From: Terricaulis sp.
GTDB lineage: Bacteria > Pseudomonadota > Alphaproteobacteria > Caulobacterales > Aquidulcibacteraceae
Assembly: GCA_024707365.1 (NCBI GenBank)
Contig: JANPZV010000008.1
Location: 410,667 to 474,666 of the forward strand
Direction of reading: 5' to 3'
DNA: 64,000 bases
Notes under the pieces: model-generated
Told to the model about the DNA's origin: nothing
Database searches by the model: none
Seen by the model: only the letters and a program-made list of their open reading frames with translations
Shown here: in pieces, positions 35,517 through 45,627 of the stretch
Layout of the letters: every line of letters starts with the position of its first letter
How positions within the stretch are numbered: position 1 is the stretch's first letter
Position numbers and translations under genes: made by a program

Positions 35517-38353
35517 AGATCACCCCAGCGCGCGGCGCCGGTGCGGCGCCGGATGTGTTCGCACGCAGCCCATATGCAGAAGCCGCCGCCGCCGCGTGCG
35601 CGCATGCGCCTTATCTGCGGCGATTGATCGAACGCGGCGGGCCGCTGCTCGCGGATGTGGATGAAGGCTGGCCGGGCGCGTTGTCGCGGCGTGCCTTGCC
35701 GAAGCGGACGCAATCGCGCACGCGCCTGGGCCGATGGAAGAGGCGATGCCGCGCTTGCGGCGCGCCAAAAGCGCGCTGCATCTGGCGGCGGCGCTCTCCG
35801 ATCTCGCCGGCGCATGGCCGCTGATGCGCGTCACCGGCGCGCTGACGGATTTTGCCGATGCGTCCTTGCGCGCCGCCGTCGCGCTCGGCGCGCGGGTGAG
35901 CATAGAGCGCGGCGATTTCCAGGCAGGCGCCTGGGATGAAGCGCGCGGGCCCGCGCCCGGCATGGCGATGATCGCCATGGGCAAGATGGGCGCGGGCGAG
36001 CTGAATTATTCCAGCGACATCGATTTCTCTGTGTTCTTCGATGTCGAAGCCTTGGCCGAGGCGGGCGCGCGCGAGCCGCGCGTGGCGGCGGTGCGGTTTG
36101 TGGCGCCGGTTGTGCGCGCGCTGGAAGAGGTGACCGAGGATGGTTACGTTTTCCGCACCGATCTGCGCCTGCGCCCTGATCCTGGCTCAACGCCGGTTGC
36201 GGTTTCGCTTGCTTCGGCCGAGCATTATTATCAAACGCTTGGCCAAAAATTGGGAGCGCGCGGCCTTTATCAAGGCGCGCGCCGCTGCTGGCGATCTTGA
36301 ATGCGGCCGGGCCTTTTTGCGCGATTTGACGCCTTTTATTTGGCGCAAGCATCTCGATTTCGCAGCCTTGGAGGATGTGCACTCGATCAAGCGCCAAATC
36401 CTTTCTGCGCATAAAAGCGCTGAGCTTGGCGTGCCGGTGTTTGATGTCAAACTCGGGCGCGGCGGCATCCGCGATATTGAGCTGTTCGCGCAAACCCAGC
36501 AGCTGATCCTTGGCGGGCGCAACCGCGCGCTACGCGTTTCAGGCACGCTGGCGGCGCTGGATGCGCTGACGGAGGCCGGCGCGATCGCAGCCGAAGCCCG
36601 CGATGCGTTGCGCGGCGCGTATGATTTCTTTCGCGGTGTGGAGCACCGCATCCAGATGCTGGAGGATGCGCAAACCCATCGCGTGCCGGCCGATGAAGGC
36701 GCGCGCGTGCGGGTGGCGGCGCTGTGCGGGTTTGAGAGCCTTGCGGCGTTTGATGCAGCGCTCATCGAGCAGCGCAGCATCGTGGCGGAAATCGATCACC
36801 AATTGTTTGGCCGTGGCGAAAGTCTTGCCGATCCGATGGGCAGCTTGATCTTCACCGGCGTTGAAGATCAGCCAGAAACGCTGGAGACCATCGCCAAGCT
36901 CGGCTTTGCCAACCCCGCGCTGATCAGCCAAACCATTCGCGGCTGGCATCATGGCCGCATCCGCGCCATGCGGGCCGAGCGCGCGCGCGAGCTGCTGACG
37001 CGCCTGACGCCGCGTCTGTTGCGGGCCTTTGCCGCCGCAGGCGATTCGATCGGGCGTTTGAGCGGTTCAGCGCGTTTTTCGCCGGGCTCAATGCAGGGGT
37101 TCAGGTGCTTTCGCTGCTTGAGGCGCGGCCGGCGTTTCTGGATTTGATCGCGCGGCTGTTCTCGCTTTCGCCATTGCTCGCGGAAAAGCTGGCGCGCCGC
37201 CCGGCGCTGCTGGATGCGCTGATTGAGCCGCGCTTTTTGATCCCGCTTTCGCAAGATGCGCCGGGCGCGCGGCTGGCGGATCTGCGCGGGCGCCTTGCCG
37301 ACGCGCCGGGCTTTGAAGCCAAGCTCAACGCCGCGCGCCGCTTTCAGCGCGAAGAAGCCTTCCGCATCAGCGTGCAATTGCTTGAAGGCATGGCCGGCGC
37401 CGCCGAAGCGGGTGCGGCGCATGCGGAACTCGCGGAAGCTTGCGTGGAGGCGATGGCGGAAGCGGCGCTTGCTGAAGTCGAGCGCGCGCATGGCCCTCAG
37501 CCGGGCGCGTTCGTGGTGCTTGGGCTCGGCAAGTTTGGCGGCCGCGAGTTGAGCGAGAATTCTGATCTTGATCTTATGGCCGTGTACGACGCGCCGAACA
37601 TGGATCGGGCGCCGGAATTTTACGCCCGCGTCACCCAGCGCCTCATCAGCGCGCTGAATGCGCCGACGGAAGAGGGCGTGCTCTATGAGATCGACGCAAA
37701 GCTTCGCCCATCGGGCTCGCAAGGCCCGGTGGCGGTGCGGCTCTCATCGTTTGAGCGCTATTACGCCGAGGAAGCTTGGACCTGGGAAATGCAGGCGCTG
37801 ACGCGGCTTCGGCCCGTGGCGGGCGATGCGGCGCTGGGCGAGAAGGTCGCCGCGATTGCGCATGCAGCGCTGGCGCGGCCGCGCGATCGGGGAAAAGACC
37901 TTGGCCGAGGTGGCCGACATGCGCGCGCTGATGGATCGGGAGCGCGCCGGAAAAAGCGCGTGGGATCTCAAGCTCGCGCCGGGCGGTTTTGTCGATATCG
38001 AATTCATCGCCCAAGCGCTGCAACTCACCTGCGCGGCCGAAGCGCCAGCTGTGCTCAGTGCGAACACCGGGGATGCGCTTGATCGGCTTCAGGCGGTGGG
38101 CGCGCTCGCCGCGGCGCAATATCAATTGCTCACGCAGGCTTGGCGGCTTTGGAGCGATCTGCAGCAGATGCTGCGTGTGTGCGCCGGCGGCAATCTTGCG
38201 CCGGATGAAGCGGCGCAGCCGCTGTTGGATAAGATCGCGGCGCTGGCGGGCGCGGCCGATTTTGAGGCCGCCCAAGCGCATGTTTTGCAAATGCAGGCCG
38301 ATGTGCGCGCCGCGTTTGAGCTGATCGTCGGCCCGGTTGGGGCCAAGCGCTAA
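35513..38353 (+). CDS. glnE: Glutamine synthetase adenylyltransferase/deadenylase GlnE, four frame breaks
   Basis: GlnE attaches or removes AMP on glutamine synthetase in response to PII. The repaired length is 946 residues. The N-terminal deadenylase nucleotidyltransferase motif is GELNYSSDIDFSVFF; the C-terminal adenylylase motif is GGRELSENSDLDLM; the linking helical part has KLGRGGIRDIELFAQTQQL and the C-terminal part LKLAPGGFVDIEFIAQALQL. The four breaks are CC 35694-35695 (C missing), A5 36245-36249 (A extra), GGG 37052-37054 (G missing) and G4 37889-37892 (G extra); they sum to zero. The 946 residues fit the family. If genuine, the breaks would abolish the enzyme; sequencing error is far likelier. 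Confidence 0.9.
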
Positions 38354-38360
38354 AGCGTCC

Positions 38361-38414
38361 GGACTTAAATGCGACCAACACGATGGATCGACCACCCGCG
38401 TCGCATTTAAGTCC
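38361..38414. repeat. Dispersed palindromic repeat, copy A
   Basis: Two perfect 14-bp arms (GGACTTAAATGCGA at 38361-38374 and its complement at 38401-38414) with a 26-nt centre that includes CGATGGATCG. It lies between the glnE stop and the convergent PleC-like gene, overlapping neither. It is the same family as copies at 45462 and 45542; its centre matches the reverse complement of the centre of copy C. It may also end both convergent transcripts. Confidence 0.75.
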
Positions 38415-38422
38415 TCAAAGGC

Positions 38423-40918
38423 TTACTCAGCCGCTGCGGCGGTTTCGCTATCGCGGCGCCCGCCGAACAGGCGCGGCAGCGTGATCGTCACGATCGTGCC
38501 GCGGCCCACCTCGCTCTGGATCGAAAATTTGCCGCCGTGCATCTCCACCAGCGATTTGGTGAGCGCAAGGCCAAGGCCGGTGCCGTGATGATTGCGCGCG
38601 AGCTCTTGCTCCACCTGCTCGAACGGGCGCGCCAGGCGCGGCAGATGCTCGGGCGGGATGCCGCAGCCGGTGTCGATCACGCGCAGCGTCAGCCCGGTGG
38701 GATTGGCGCGCGCATAGACCATGATCGCGCCCTCATCGGTGAATTTCACCGCGTTCGAGAGCAGGTTGAGCAGCATCTGCTTCACCGCGCGGTGATCGGC
38801 CTCGATCTCGGCGCCTCTTCGGCGTCGATGACGATGGAAAGGCCCTTATCTTCGGCGCGGCGCTTGGTGAGGCGCACGGCCTGCTCAATCACCACCATCG
38901 GGTCCAAAGGGCGCGGCGCGAGCGTCAGCTTTCCGGCCTCGATCTTCGCCATGTCCAAGATGTCGTTGATAAGATCGAGCAGGTGGTTGCCGCTGTCGAA
39001 AATATCGGTGGCGTATTGCTTGTATTGCGGATTGCCGATCGGGCCGAACAATTCGTTCGACATGATCTCGGAAAACCCGATCACGGCGTTCAAGGGCGTG
39101 CGCAATTCATGGCTCATATTGGCCAGGAAGGCGCTTTTTGCGCGCGAGGCTTCCTCGGCGCGCTGGCGCTCTTCGTGCGCTTCGCGCGCCAGCGCCTTGA
39201 TCCGGTATTCCTGGCTTTCGGCGCGGCCGAGCGAATCTTGCAGGCGCCGCTCATTGCGGGCGAGCTCTTCTTCCTTGCGCTTAAGCGGGGTGATGTCCAC
39301 GCCCACGGTGATGGTGCCGCCATCGGCGGCTCTGCGCTCTACAACGTGCAGCCAATCGCCGGTGCTGAGTTCGATCACGCGCACATCGGGGTGGGCGGGA
39401 TCGTTTTTCTCGCGGCGGATGCGCGCTGCGGAGGCGGCGGCGATGGCCTCATAAGAGGCGCGCGGGCGCAGCAATTCGGGGCCGAGGCCAAACGCTTGCG
39501 CAAAGGTTTGATTGCAGAGCAGCAGCCGGCGGCGCTGATCCCAGAGCGCGAAGGGGCCAGGAAAGTTCTCGATCGCAGAGCGCAGCTGGTTTTCCAGGCG
39601 CGACACGCGCGCTTCGGTTTCGTGCCGCTCTGTCGCGTCGATGATGGTGCCGAACACGCGCGTTTCGGCGCGGCCCTTGGCCTCTTCAACGGCTGCGCCG
39701 CGCGCCTCAAGCCAGGATAAATGCCCGCCATCGCGCGAGACGCGGAAGCGGGCGTCCAGCATGCCGGTTTGTCGGGCGCGGCGGAATTCTTCCTCAACCA
39801 CGTGCCGATCCTCGGCGATCACCACGTCAAGCAATTGGCGCAGGCTCAGCACGTCGCGCGGCGCGCCGAGCAGCCGCGCGGCTTGTTCGGAAAGCTGCAC
39901 CTCATCGGCGCTGGGGCGCCATTCCAGCACGCCCACGCGCGCGCCATCGGCGGCGATGCGGAAATGATTTTCAACGCGCGTGGCCTCGGCCTGGAAAATG
40001 CGTGCGCGCTGGGCGTTTTGGCGCATCAGCAGATAAAGCACGCCCATCGCCGCAAACGGGGCGGCCGCGATCAGCGCGAAGCGCGCGAGCGCATCGAGCC
40101 AAAGCGCAAGCGCGCTGGGCGCGGGCGATGCGGCCACCACATGAAAGCCGCCCAATTGCGCTACAGCCGCCGCAGCAGCCCATGCCGCGCCATCTGGATC
40201 GGCGATCAGGGCGCCGCTCCGATGATCGGCTTGCTGAAGCTGTTGCTGCGCGCCGACGCCGGCGGCCTCAAGCGCGGGCGAGAGGTAAACCGCCGCGCCT
40301 TCAGCGCTGGTGATCAGCACGCGCGCATCGGCGTTCAGCTCAGGCAGCAGCCGGCTGGGATCGAGCACCGAAACAATCGCGCGTTCGCCAACATGGCGCA
40401 CAAGCACAGGCGCGGTTGCATCCGCCTCGGACGCAGCGCCCACCCAAACGCCGGCGCTGCCGGCGCGATCGAAGCGCGGCGCGCGCGAGGCCGGCATAAT
40501 TGGCGTCGGTGATCGCTTCGATCTCGCCTTGCCGGTTAAGGACAGCGGCGGCCACGACCGGCGCGCTCTGCGCCGCAGCTTGCGCGACATTGGCCGCATC
40601 AGCGCCAACCCCGCCATGCGCGCGCGCCAGATCCGCAGCGCCGGCGGCCGCGCCCAGCGCAACAGCGAGATTGGTGTTCGCGCGCTCGGCCAAAAGGCCA
40701 GCGGCGGACATTTGCGCGGCGATGATGGTGCGCCCCGCATTGGCGCGATAGGCCATGACTTGGGCGGCCATCGCCGCCGCGAACGCAGCAATAAAGACGA
40801 ACACGAGCGCCATGAAGGCGCCGCTCGCCTTTTCAGGCGCGGGCGCGCCTGTTTCAGTTGCTGGTGCGTTCGACACGTCTGCCCCGGCCGATGCGAATCG
40901 GAATCCCAAACCTTCCAT
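38423..40918 (-). CDS. pleC: PleC-like PAS sensor histidine kinase, two frame breaks
   Basis: The repaired length is 831 residues. Near residue 35 a membrane segment (FMALVFVFIAAFAAAMAA), a periplasmic region, then TM2 (ALIAAAPFAAMGVLYLLM). PAS-type segments follow, then HisKA NMSHELRTPLNAVIGFSEIM, NELFGPIGNPQYKQYATDIF, ILDMAKIEAGKL, and HATPase NLLSNAVKFTDEGA, DTGCGIP and GTGLGLALTKSLVEMHGG. The ELFGP...YKQYATDI pattern is that of Caulobacter PleC, and location next to pepN fits. PleC dephosphorylates/phosphorylates DivK/PleD in polar development. Breaks: extra base at GG 40478-40479, missing base about 38808. Orthology is likely, not proven. Confidence 0.72.
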
Positions 40919-40984
40919 AGCGCAATTCGTAAGGAGAGGGTTAACGCCGGCTGCGCCCCGGCGCTGCGAAAAAATCGTTTATCC

Positions 40985-43578
40985 TCAGGCCAGCGCGCGG
41001 GCGACGACCTCGGCGGAGTTTGGGGATAATTTCCGGGCCGCCAACCCTTCCAGCGCCGCTTTGGCGTGCGTTTGCCGGCCGGAATCGAAGCGCCGCCAGG
41101 ATTGAAAGCTGTGAGTAACCGCGCGGCGAGGGCGGGGTTGAGCGCGTCGATATCCCCAGCCAAATCCGCCAGGAAGCGGTAGCCGCCCCCATCGGCGGCG
41201 TGGAACGCGCGCGGATTGCGGATGGCGAAGGCTGCGGCGAGCGAGCGGACGCGGTTTGGGTTGCGGGGGTTGAAATCGGCGTGCGCGCTGAGCGCTTGGA
41301 CGCGCGCCAGCGCATCAGGGCGTTGCGCCGAGGCTTGGGCGGCGAACCATTTATCGATCACCAGCGGGTTGGCGCGCCAGCGGGCGTAGAAGCGATCGAG
41401 CGCGGCGTCGAACGCGGCTGAGCCAGAGGCCCCGAGCGCTTCAAGCGCGGCGATCGAGGCTGTCATGTTGTCGGCGTCGTCAAACGCTTGCAGCAGCGCC
41501 GGCGCCTCTGCTTCGCCCAGCGCGGCCAGAAGATCGAGCGCGACGCTTTTCAGCGCGCGGCGCCCGGCGGCCTCGGCGCTGGGGGAAAACGGCGTTTCGC
41601 TTTTGCCGAGGGCTGCGGCCTTGAGCCCGTCGCGCAGGGCCGAGGCGATCGTGCGGCGCAGCGTTTCACGGCGGGCGAAGATCGCATCAGGATCGGGCGC
41701 GGGCGAGGCGAGGATCAATTCATTCAGGTCAGGCAGGCGCAGCGCCAGCGCGGCGAAGGCGGGATCTTCCTGCGCGCGCTCAAGCTCACGCGCCAGCGCG
41801 CTTGCCAGCGCCTCGGGGCCGATTTCGGCGCGGCCAAGCAGGATGGCGCGCGCAATGCTTTGGCCGGCCTCCCAACGTGTGAACGGATCGGTTTCATGCG
41901 CCATTTGCGCGAGGCGCTCGTCAATGGAAAGCCCGTCATCGAGCGTCACCGGCGCTGAAAAGCTGCGCAGCAGCGCCGGGATCGGCTTTTTGTGCGCGCC
42001 GGTGAAACGCAGGACCGCCTCGGCCTCGGCGAAGACGATCTCATGGCTGGCGCTGGCTTGGCCATCGCGCGCAAGCACAAGCTGCTCGCCGTCCGCAGCG
42101 ATGAAGCTGATGGATAGCGGGATCGGCAAGGTTTTCTTGCTGGATTGGCCGGGCGTTGGCGGCGTCGATTGCGTCAGCGCGATCTCATAGGCGCCGGTCT
42201 CGACGTTATAGCGCCCGCGCGCGGTGACGTGCGGGGTGCCGGCTTGCTCATACCATTTGAAGAAATCGGCCAGGCTTTGGCCTGATGCTTCCTCAAAGCA
42301 GGCGATGAAATCTTCGACCGTGGAGGCGGTGCCGTCGCGCCGTTCAAAATAAAGCTGCATGCCGGCGGCGAAGGCGTCTGCGCCAATCACGCGCTTGAGC
42401 ATGCGGATCAGCTCGCCGCCTTTTTCATAGACGGTGGCGGTGTAGAAATTATCGATCTTCTGGTAGCTGGAGGGGCGCACCGGATGGGCCAGAGGCCCTG
42501 CGTCTTCCGCAAATTGCCGCCCGCGCAGGCGTTTGACATCCTTGATCCGCTGCACCGGGCGCGAGCGCTGATCGGCGGAAAATTCCTGCTCGCGATAAAC
42601 CGTCAGCCCTTCCTTGAGGCAGAGCTGAAACCAATCGCGGCAGGTGACGCGGTTGCCTGACCAATTGTGGAAATATTCGTGGCCGACGACAGCCTCGATC
42701 GCCTCGAAATCGAAATCGGTCGCGGTTTGCGCGTCCGCCAGGATGAGCGAGGAATTGAAGACGTTAAGCCCTTTGTTTTCCATCGCGCCGAAATTGAAAT
42801 CACGCACAGCCACAATGTTGAACACGTCAAGATCGTATTCGCGCGCGAACACATCTTCATCCCATTTCATCGAGCGCTTGAGCGCGTCCATGGCGTAGAG
42901 CGCGCGCGCGCTGTCGCCGGGATCGACATAAATGCCAAGCGCCACTTGGCGGCCGTTCATGGTCGTGAATGCATCGTGGATGGATTCGTATGCGCCCGCG
43001 CAAAGCGCGAAGAGGTAAGACGGCTTGGGGTGGGGATCGACCCACACCGCATAATGGCGCCCGCCTTCAAGATCGCCCGCTTCGGTGCAATTGCCGTTCG
43101 CCAGCAAGGTCGGGTAAGCGGCTTTGTCAGCTTCGATGCGCACCGCGTAGCGCGCCAGCACGTCCGGCCGATCAAGCGCATAGGTGATGGCGCGAAAGCC
43201 TTCGGCTTCGCACTGCGTGCAAAAGCGCCCGCCCGACATATAGAGCCCTTCGAGCTGGGTGTTGCCCGCCGGATTGATGCGGGTGACGATGTCGAGCACG
43301 AAGGCGGCGGGCGGATTGTGGATGGTGAGCGTATCGGCGGTTTGCGCGTATTGGGCGCTGGTGAGCGGCGCGCCGTCGATGCTGATGCTTTGCAGTTCGA
43401 GCCGTTTGCCGTCGAGCACGAGTGGGGCCGCGCCTTGGCCGTTGCGGCGCACATGGCTGCGCGCGGCCACGATCGTCGCCTCAGGCTCCAGTGCGAACAC
43501 CAGCGCCATTTCGTCAATCAGGTAATCTGGCGGCCGATAGTCGGACAGACGGATTGTGACGGCTTCGGCGTCGCGCAT
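40985..43578 (-). CDS. pepN: Aminopeptidase N, one frame break
   Basis: The repaired length is 864 residues, the M1 PepN length. RIRLSDYRPP at the start; substrate motif FNFGAMENKGLN; zinc motif VVGHEYFHNWSGNRVTCRDW (HExxH with the distal Glu in LKEGLTVYRE). The C-terminal helical domain ends after the break near GG 41099-41100 (one base missing) with WRRFDSGRQTHAKAALEGLA and a stop at 40985-40987. Unrepaired, the frame runs on into the pleC-like gene and gives an artificial giant fusion. The start MRDAEAVTIRL was preferred to one 13 codons earlier. Confidence 0.92.
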
Positions 43579-43638
43579 GAAGATCTCCGATTGGGAAACC
43601 TTCACATGTGCCGACACGGCCGCAAAATCAATGCGGGG

Positions 43639-44205
43639 CTACTCCGCCGCAGCGTCTACGGCGAAATTCGGTCCCCGCTCATGATAGATCGCCGCCAACA
43701 CGATTTCCGCCTGCTGCGCCAAGTCCTGCAGGTGCGCGGGGGTGTCTTGCGGGTAATCTTGCGCGAATTGAACCAGTTCGCGCGCCACGCGCATGAGCCG
43801 CAGGCCGTTGGCGATCACGCGGGCCTGATGCTCGATGCGGATCGGATCGCGGTCATATTCGGCCACGGGCACGCGCCAGCCGCCCCAATCCTGCTCGTCA
43901 GTGACGACGACCGGGTAGGTGCCTGGATGGGGATGGCGCGGATCGCGCGCATCGGCCGAAAGCCGGTTGACCGAGCGCAGCACGCGCCAATTTTCAGTCT
44001 CGATCAGGTCGGGCTTGGCGTGTTCGAGGTCTTCGGCCGCGAGTTCGTGCGCATGGAACTCGCGGCCCAGCCCCACATCATAGGTGATGCGCAGCGGCTC
44101 TTCGACGCCCTTCACCCATTGCGGATTGACGTGCTCGATCGGCGCCCAGGTGCCGACCGGCTTAACATAGACGCGCTGGCCCTTGTGAAAGACAGCCTTA
44201 GCCAT
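43639..44205 (-). CDS. Conserved hypothetical protein
   Basis: A 188-residue cytoplasmic protein. I do not recognise a named domain. The N-terminus MAKAVFHKGQRVYVKPVGTW, then APIEHVNPQWVKGVEEPLRI and TYDVGLGREFHAHEL looks like a small beta-barrel, and the C-terminal half is helical (ARVIANGLRLMRVARELVQF, HLQDLAQQAEIVLAAIYHER). Similar proteins occur beside pepN in Caulobacterales in my recollection. The start was chosen because the upstream part is unlike coding sequence. It is divergent from the acyl-CoA dehydrogenase. Confidence 0.65.
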   Translation of the reverse strand: MAKAVFHKGQRVYVKPVGTWAPIEHVNPQWVKGVEEPLRITYDVGLGREFHAHELAAEDLEHAKPDLIETENWRVLRSVNRLSADARDPRHPHPGTYPVVVTDEQDWGGWRVPVAEYDRDPIRIEHQARVIANGLRLMRVARELVQFAQDYPQDTPAHLQDLAQQAEIVLAAIYHERGPNFAVDAAAE

Positions 44206-44339
44206 CGCCTTAACTCCCGAAATCCAAGCGCCCTCTGTAGCAGAACGCGCTTTCGGCTTCGTTGACGCCAAGACAATCTTTCGCCCCGGCCCGCCGCCGC
44301 GTTAAGCTCACGTCAACGATAAGCCGGGAGGACGCGGCC

Positions 44340-45455
44340 TTGAATTTTGACTTTTCTGACGACCAGAAGGCCCTGAAAGACCAGGCGCGCAAATTCCTGG
44401 CCGATAAATCCAGCAGCAAAGCCGTGCGTGCGGTGCTGAACGATGACGCAGCCTTTTTTGACGCCGCGCTCTGGAAAGGCGTGGCGGAGCTGGGCTGGCT
44501 GGGGGCGGCGATCCCCGAAGAGCATGGCGGGCTTGGCCTTGGGCGGCTGGAGCTCTGCGTGCTGGCCGAGGAGATCGGCCGCGCGGTGGCGCCGATCCCG
44601 TTTTCCTCCACCGTCTATTTCTTTGCCGAGGCGTTAATGCTGGCGGGCGCCGAGGCGCAAAAGCGCGATCATCTGCCGAAGATCGCCGCCGGCGAGCGGA
44701 TCGGCTGCTTCGCGCTTTCCGAAGGGCCAGGCGCGCCGGCGGAGGCCTCGATCGAAGCCAAGTTCGATGGCGCAACCCTGAGCGGCGTCAAAATCCCGGT
44801 GACGGATGGCGATTGCGCCGATTGGGCTGTGGTGGTTGCAAAAGAGGCTGCGGGCGTTTCGCTGGTGCTGGTTGATCTCAATCAGGCGGGCGTTGCGCGC
44901 GAGACGCTGAAAACCATCGATCCGACGCGCGGGGCGGCGAAGCTTACGTTTACAAATGCAAAGGCCGAGCGTTTGGGCGCGGCGGGCCAAGGCTGGGCGC
45001 TGGCCGAGGCGGTGCTTGATCGCGCCGCGGCGCTGATTGCGTTTGAGCAGATCGGCGGCAGCCAAGCCTGCCTTGAGATGGCGATCGATTACGCGAAAAA
45101 CCGCTACGCCTTCTCGCGCCCGATCGGCTCGTTCCAAGGCATCAAGCATAAGCTGGCGGATATGTATGTCGCCATCGAGGTGGCGCGCTCGAATGCCTAT
45201 TACGGCGCCTGGGCGCTTTCGACGGAAGCGGCGGAGTTGCCGTTTGCGGCGGCCGCGGCGCGGGCGGCGGCGTCGGACGCCTATTACCTTTGCGCAAAAG
45301 AAAATATCCAAACCCATGGCGGCATGGGCTTCACCTGGGAGGTCGATTGCCACCTCTTCTTCCGCCGCGCCAAGCTGCTTGCGCTGCAAGCGGGCAGCCC
45401 GGCTGTGTGGAAGGAAAAATTGGTGAAGCGGCTCGAACAGCGCAACGCGGCCTAA
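44340..45455 (+). CDS. Acyl-CoA dehydrogenase, shorter subunit type
   Basis: A 371-residue flavoprotein of the acyl-CoA dehydrogenase fold: N-terminal helical domain (FSDDQKALKDQARKFLAD), GWLGAAIPEEHGGLGLGRLE, the mid beta domain with CFALSEGPGAPAEA, and the C-terminal helical domain with RYAFSRPIGSFQGIKHKLAD and QTHGGMGFTWEVDCHLFFRR. It is paired with a second, 411-residue member 173 bases downstream, the arrangement of heteromeric two-subunit dehydrogenases (as in steroid or fatty-acid side-chain degradation). TTG start at 44340 with GGGAGGA upstream. Substrate unknown. Confidence 0.87.
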   Translation: MNFDFSDDQKALKDQARKFLADKSSSKAVRAVLNDDAAFFDAALWKGVAELGWLGAAIPEEHGGLGLGRLELCVLAEEIGRAVAPIPFSSTVYFFAEALMLAGAEAQKRDHLPKIAAGERIGCFALSEGPGAPAEASIEAKFDGATLSGVKIPVTDGDCADWAVVVAKEAAGVSLVLVDLNQAGVARETLKTIDPTRGAAKLTFTNAKAERLGAAGQGWALAEAVLDRAAALIAFEQIGGSQACLEMAIDYAKNRYAFSRPIGSFQGIKHKLADMYVAIEVARSNAYYGAWALSTEAAELPFAAAAARAAASDAYYLCAKENIQTHGGMGFTWEVDCHLFFRRAKLLALQAGSPAVWKEKLVKRLEQRNAA

Positions 45456-45528
45456 AGCAACGGACTTTAAATTCGCCTCAGTCCGATGGCGGGCTCCGAG
45501 CGAATTTAAAGTCCATAAGTTGCTTTAG
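45452..45528. repeat. Dispersed palindromic repeat, copy B
   Basis: Inner arms of 15 bp (GGACTTTAAATTCGC at 45462-45476 and complement at 45500-45514) and outer arms of 9 bp (CTAAAGCAA at 45452-45460 and complement at 45520-45528), with an asymmetric bulge on the right side. It is related to copies A and C in plan and in the CTAAAGC ends and GGACTTTAAA core, but with TTAAATTCGC instead of TTAAATGCGAC. It begins 3 bases before the end of the first acyl-CoA dehydrogenase gene and may form its transcription terminator. Confidence 0.7.
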
Positions 45529-45541
45529 AAACATTTGAATC

Positions 45542-45614
45542 TAAAGCGTCGGGACTTAAATGCGACGCGGTGCTCGATCCATCGTTTGGGTCGCATTTAA
45601 GTCCCGACGCTTTA
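45542..45614. repeat. Dispersed palindromic repeat, copy C
   Basis: A perfect 25-bp inverted repeat (45542-45566 against 45590-45614) with a 23-nt centre, the strongest palindrome in the window. The arm begins TAAAGCGTCGGGACTTAAAT. The centre contains CGATCCATCG and is the reverse complement of most of the copy A centre, so A and C are one element type in opposite orientation. It ends 13 bases before the ATG of the next gene, close enough to occlude its ribosome binding site if folded in mRNA. Confidence 0.8.
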
Positions 45615-45627
45615 AGGGGAGGCGAAT

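Noticed and set aside
40919..40984. A CtrA-like site (TTAA-N7 followed by CTTAC) upstream of the pleC-like gene on the minus strand.
   Set aside because: The second half-site has two mismatches in five and only fits with forced spacing; it is too weak to report as a feature.
38782..43617. A single 1611-residue minus-strand frame joining aminopeptidase N to a histidine kinase.
   Set aside because: The middle part is non-conserved Arg/Pro-rich sequence. Single-base repairs near 41100, 40479 and 38808 separate it into a normal pepN with its own stop and a normal PleC-like kinase with its own start.
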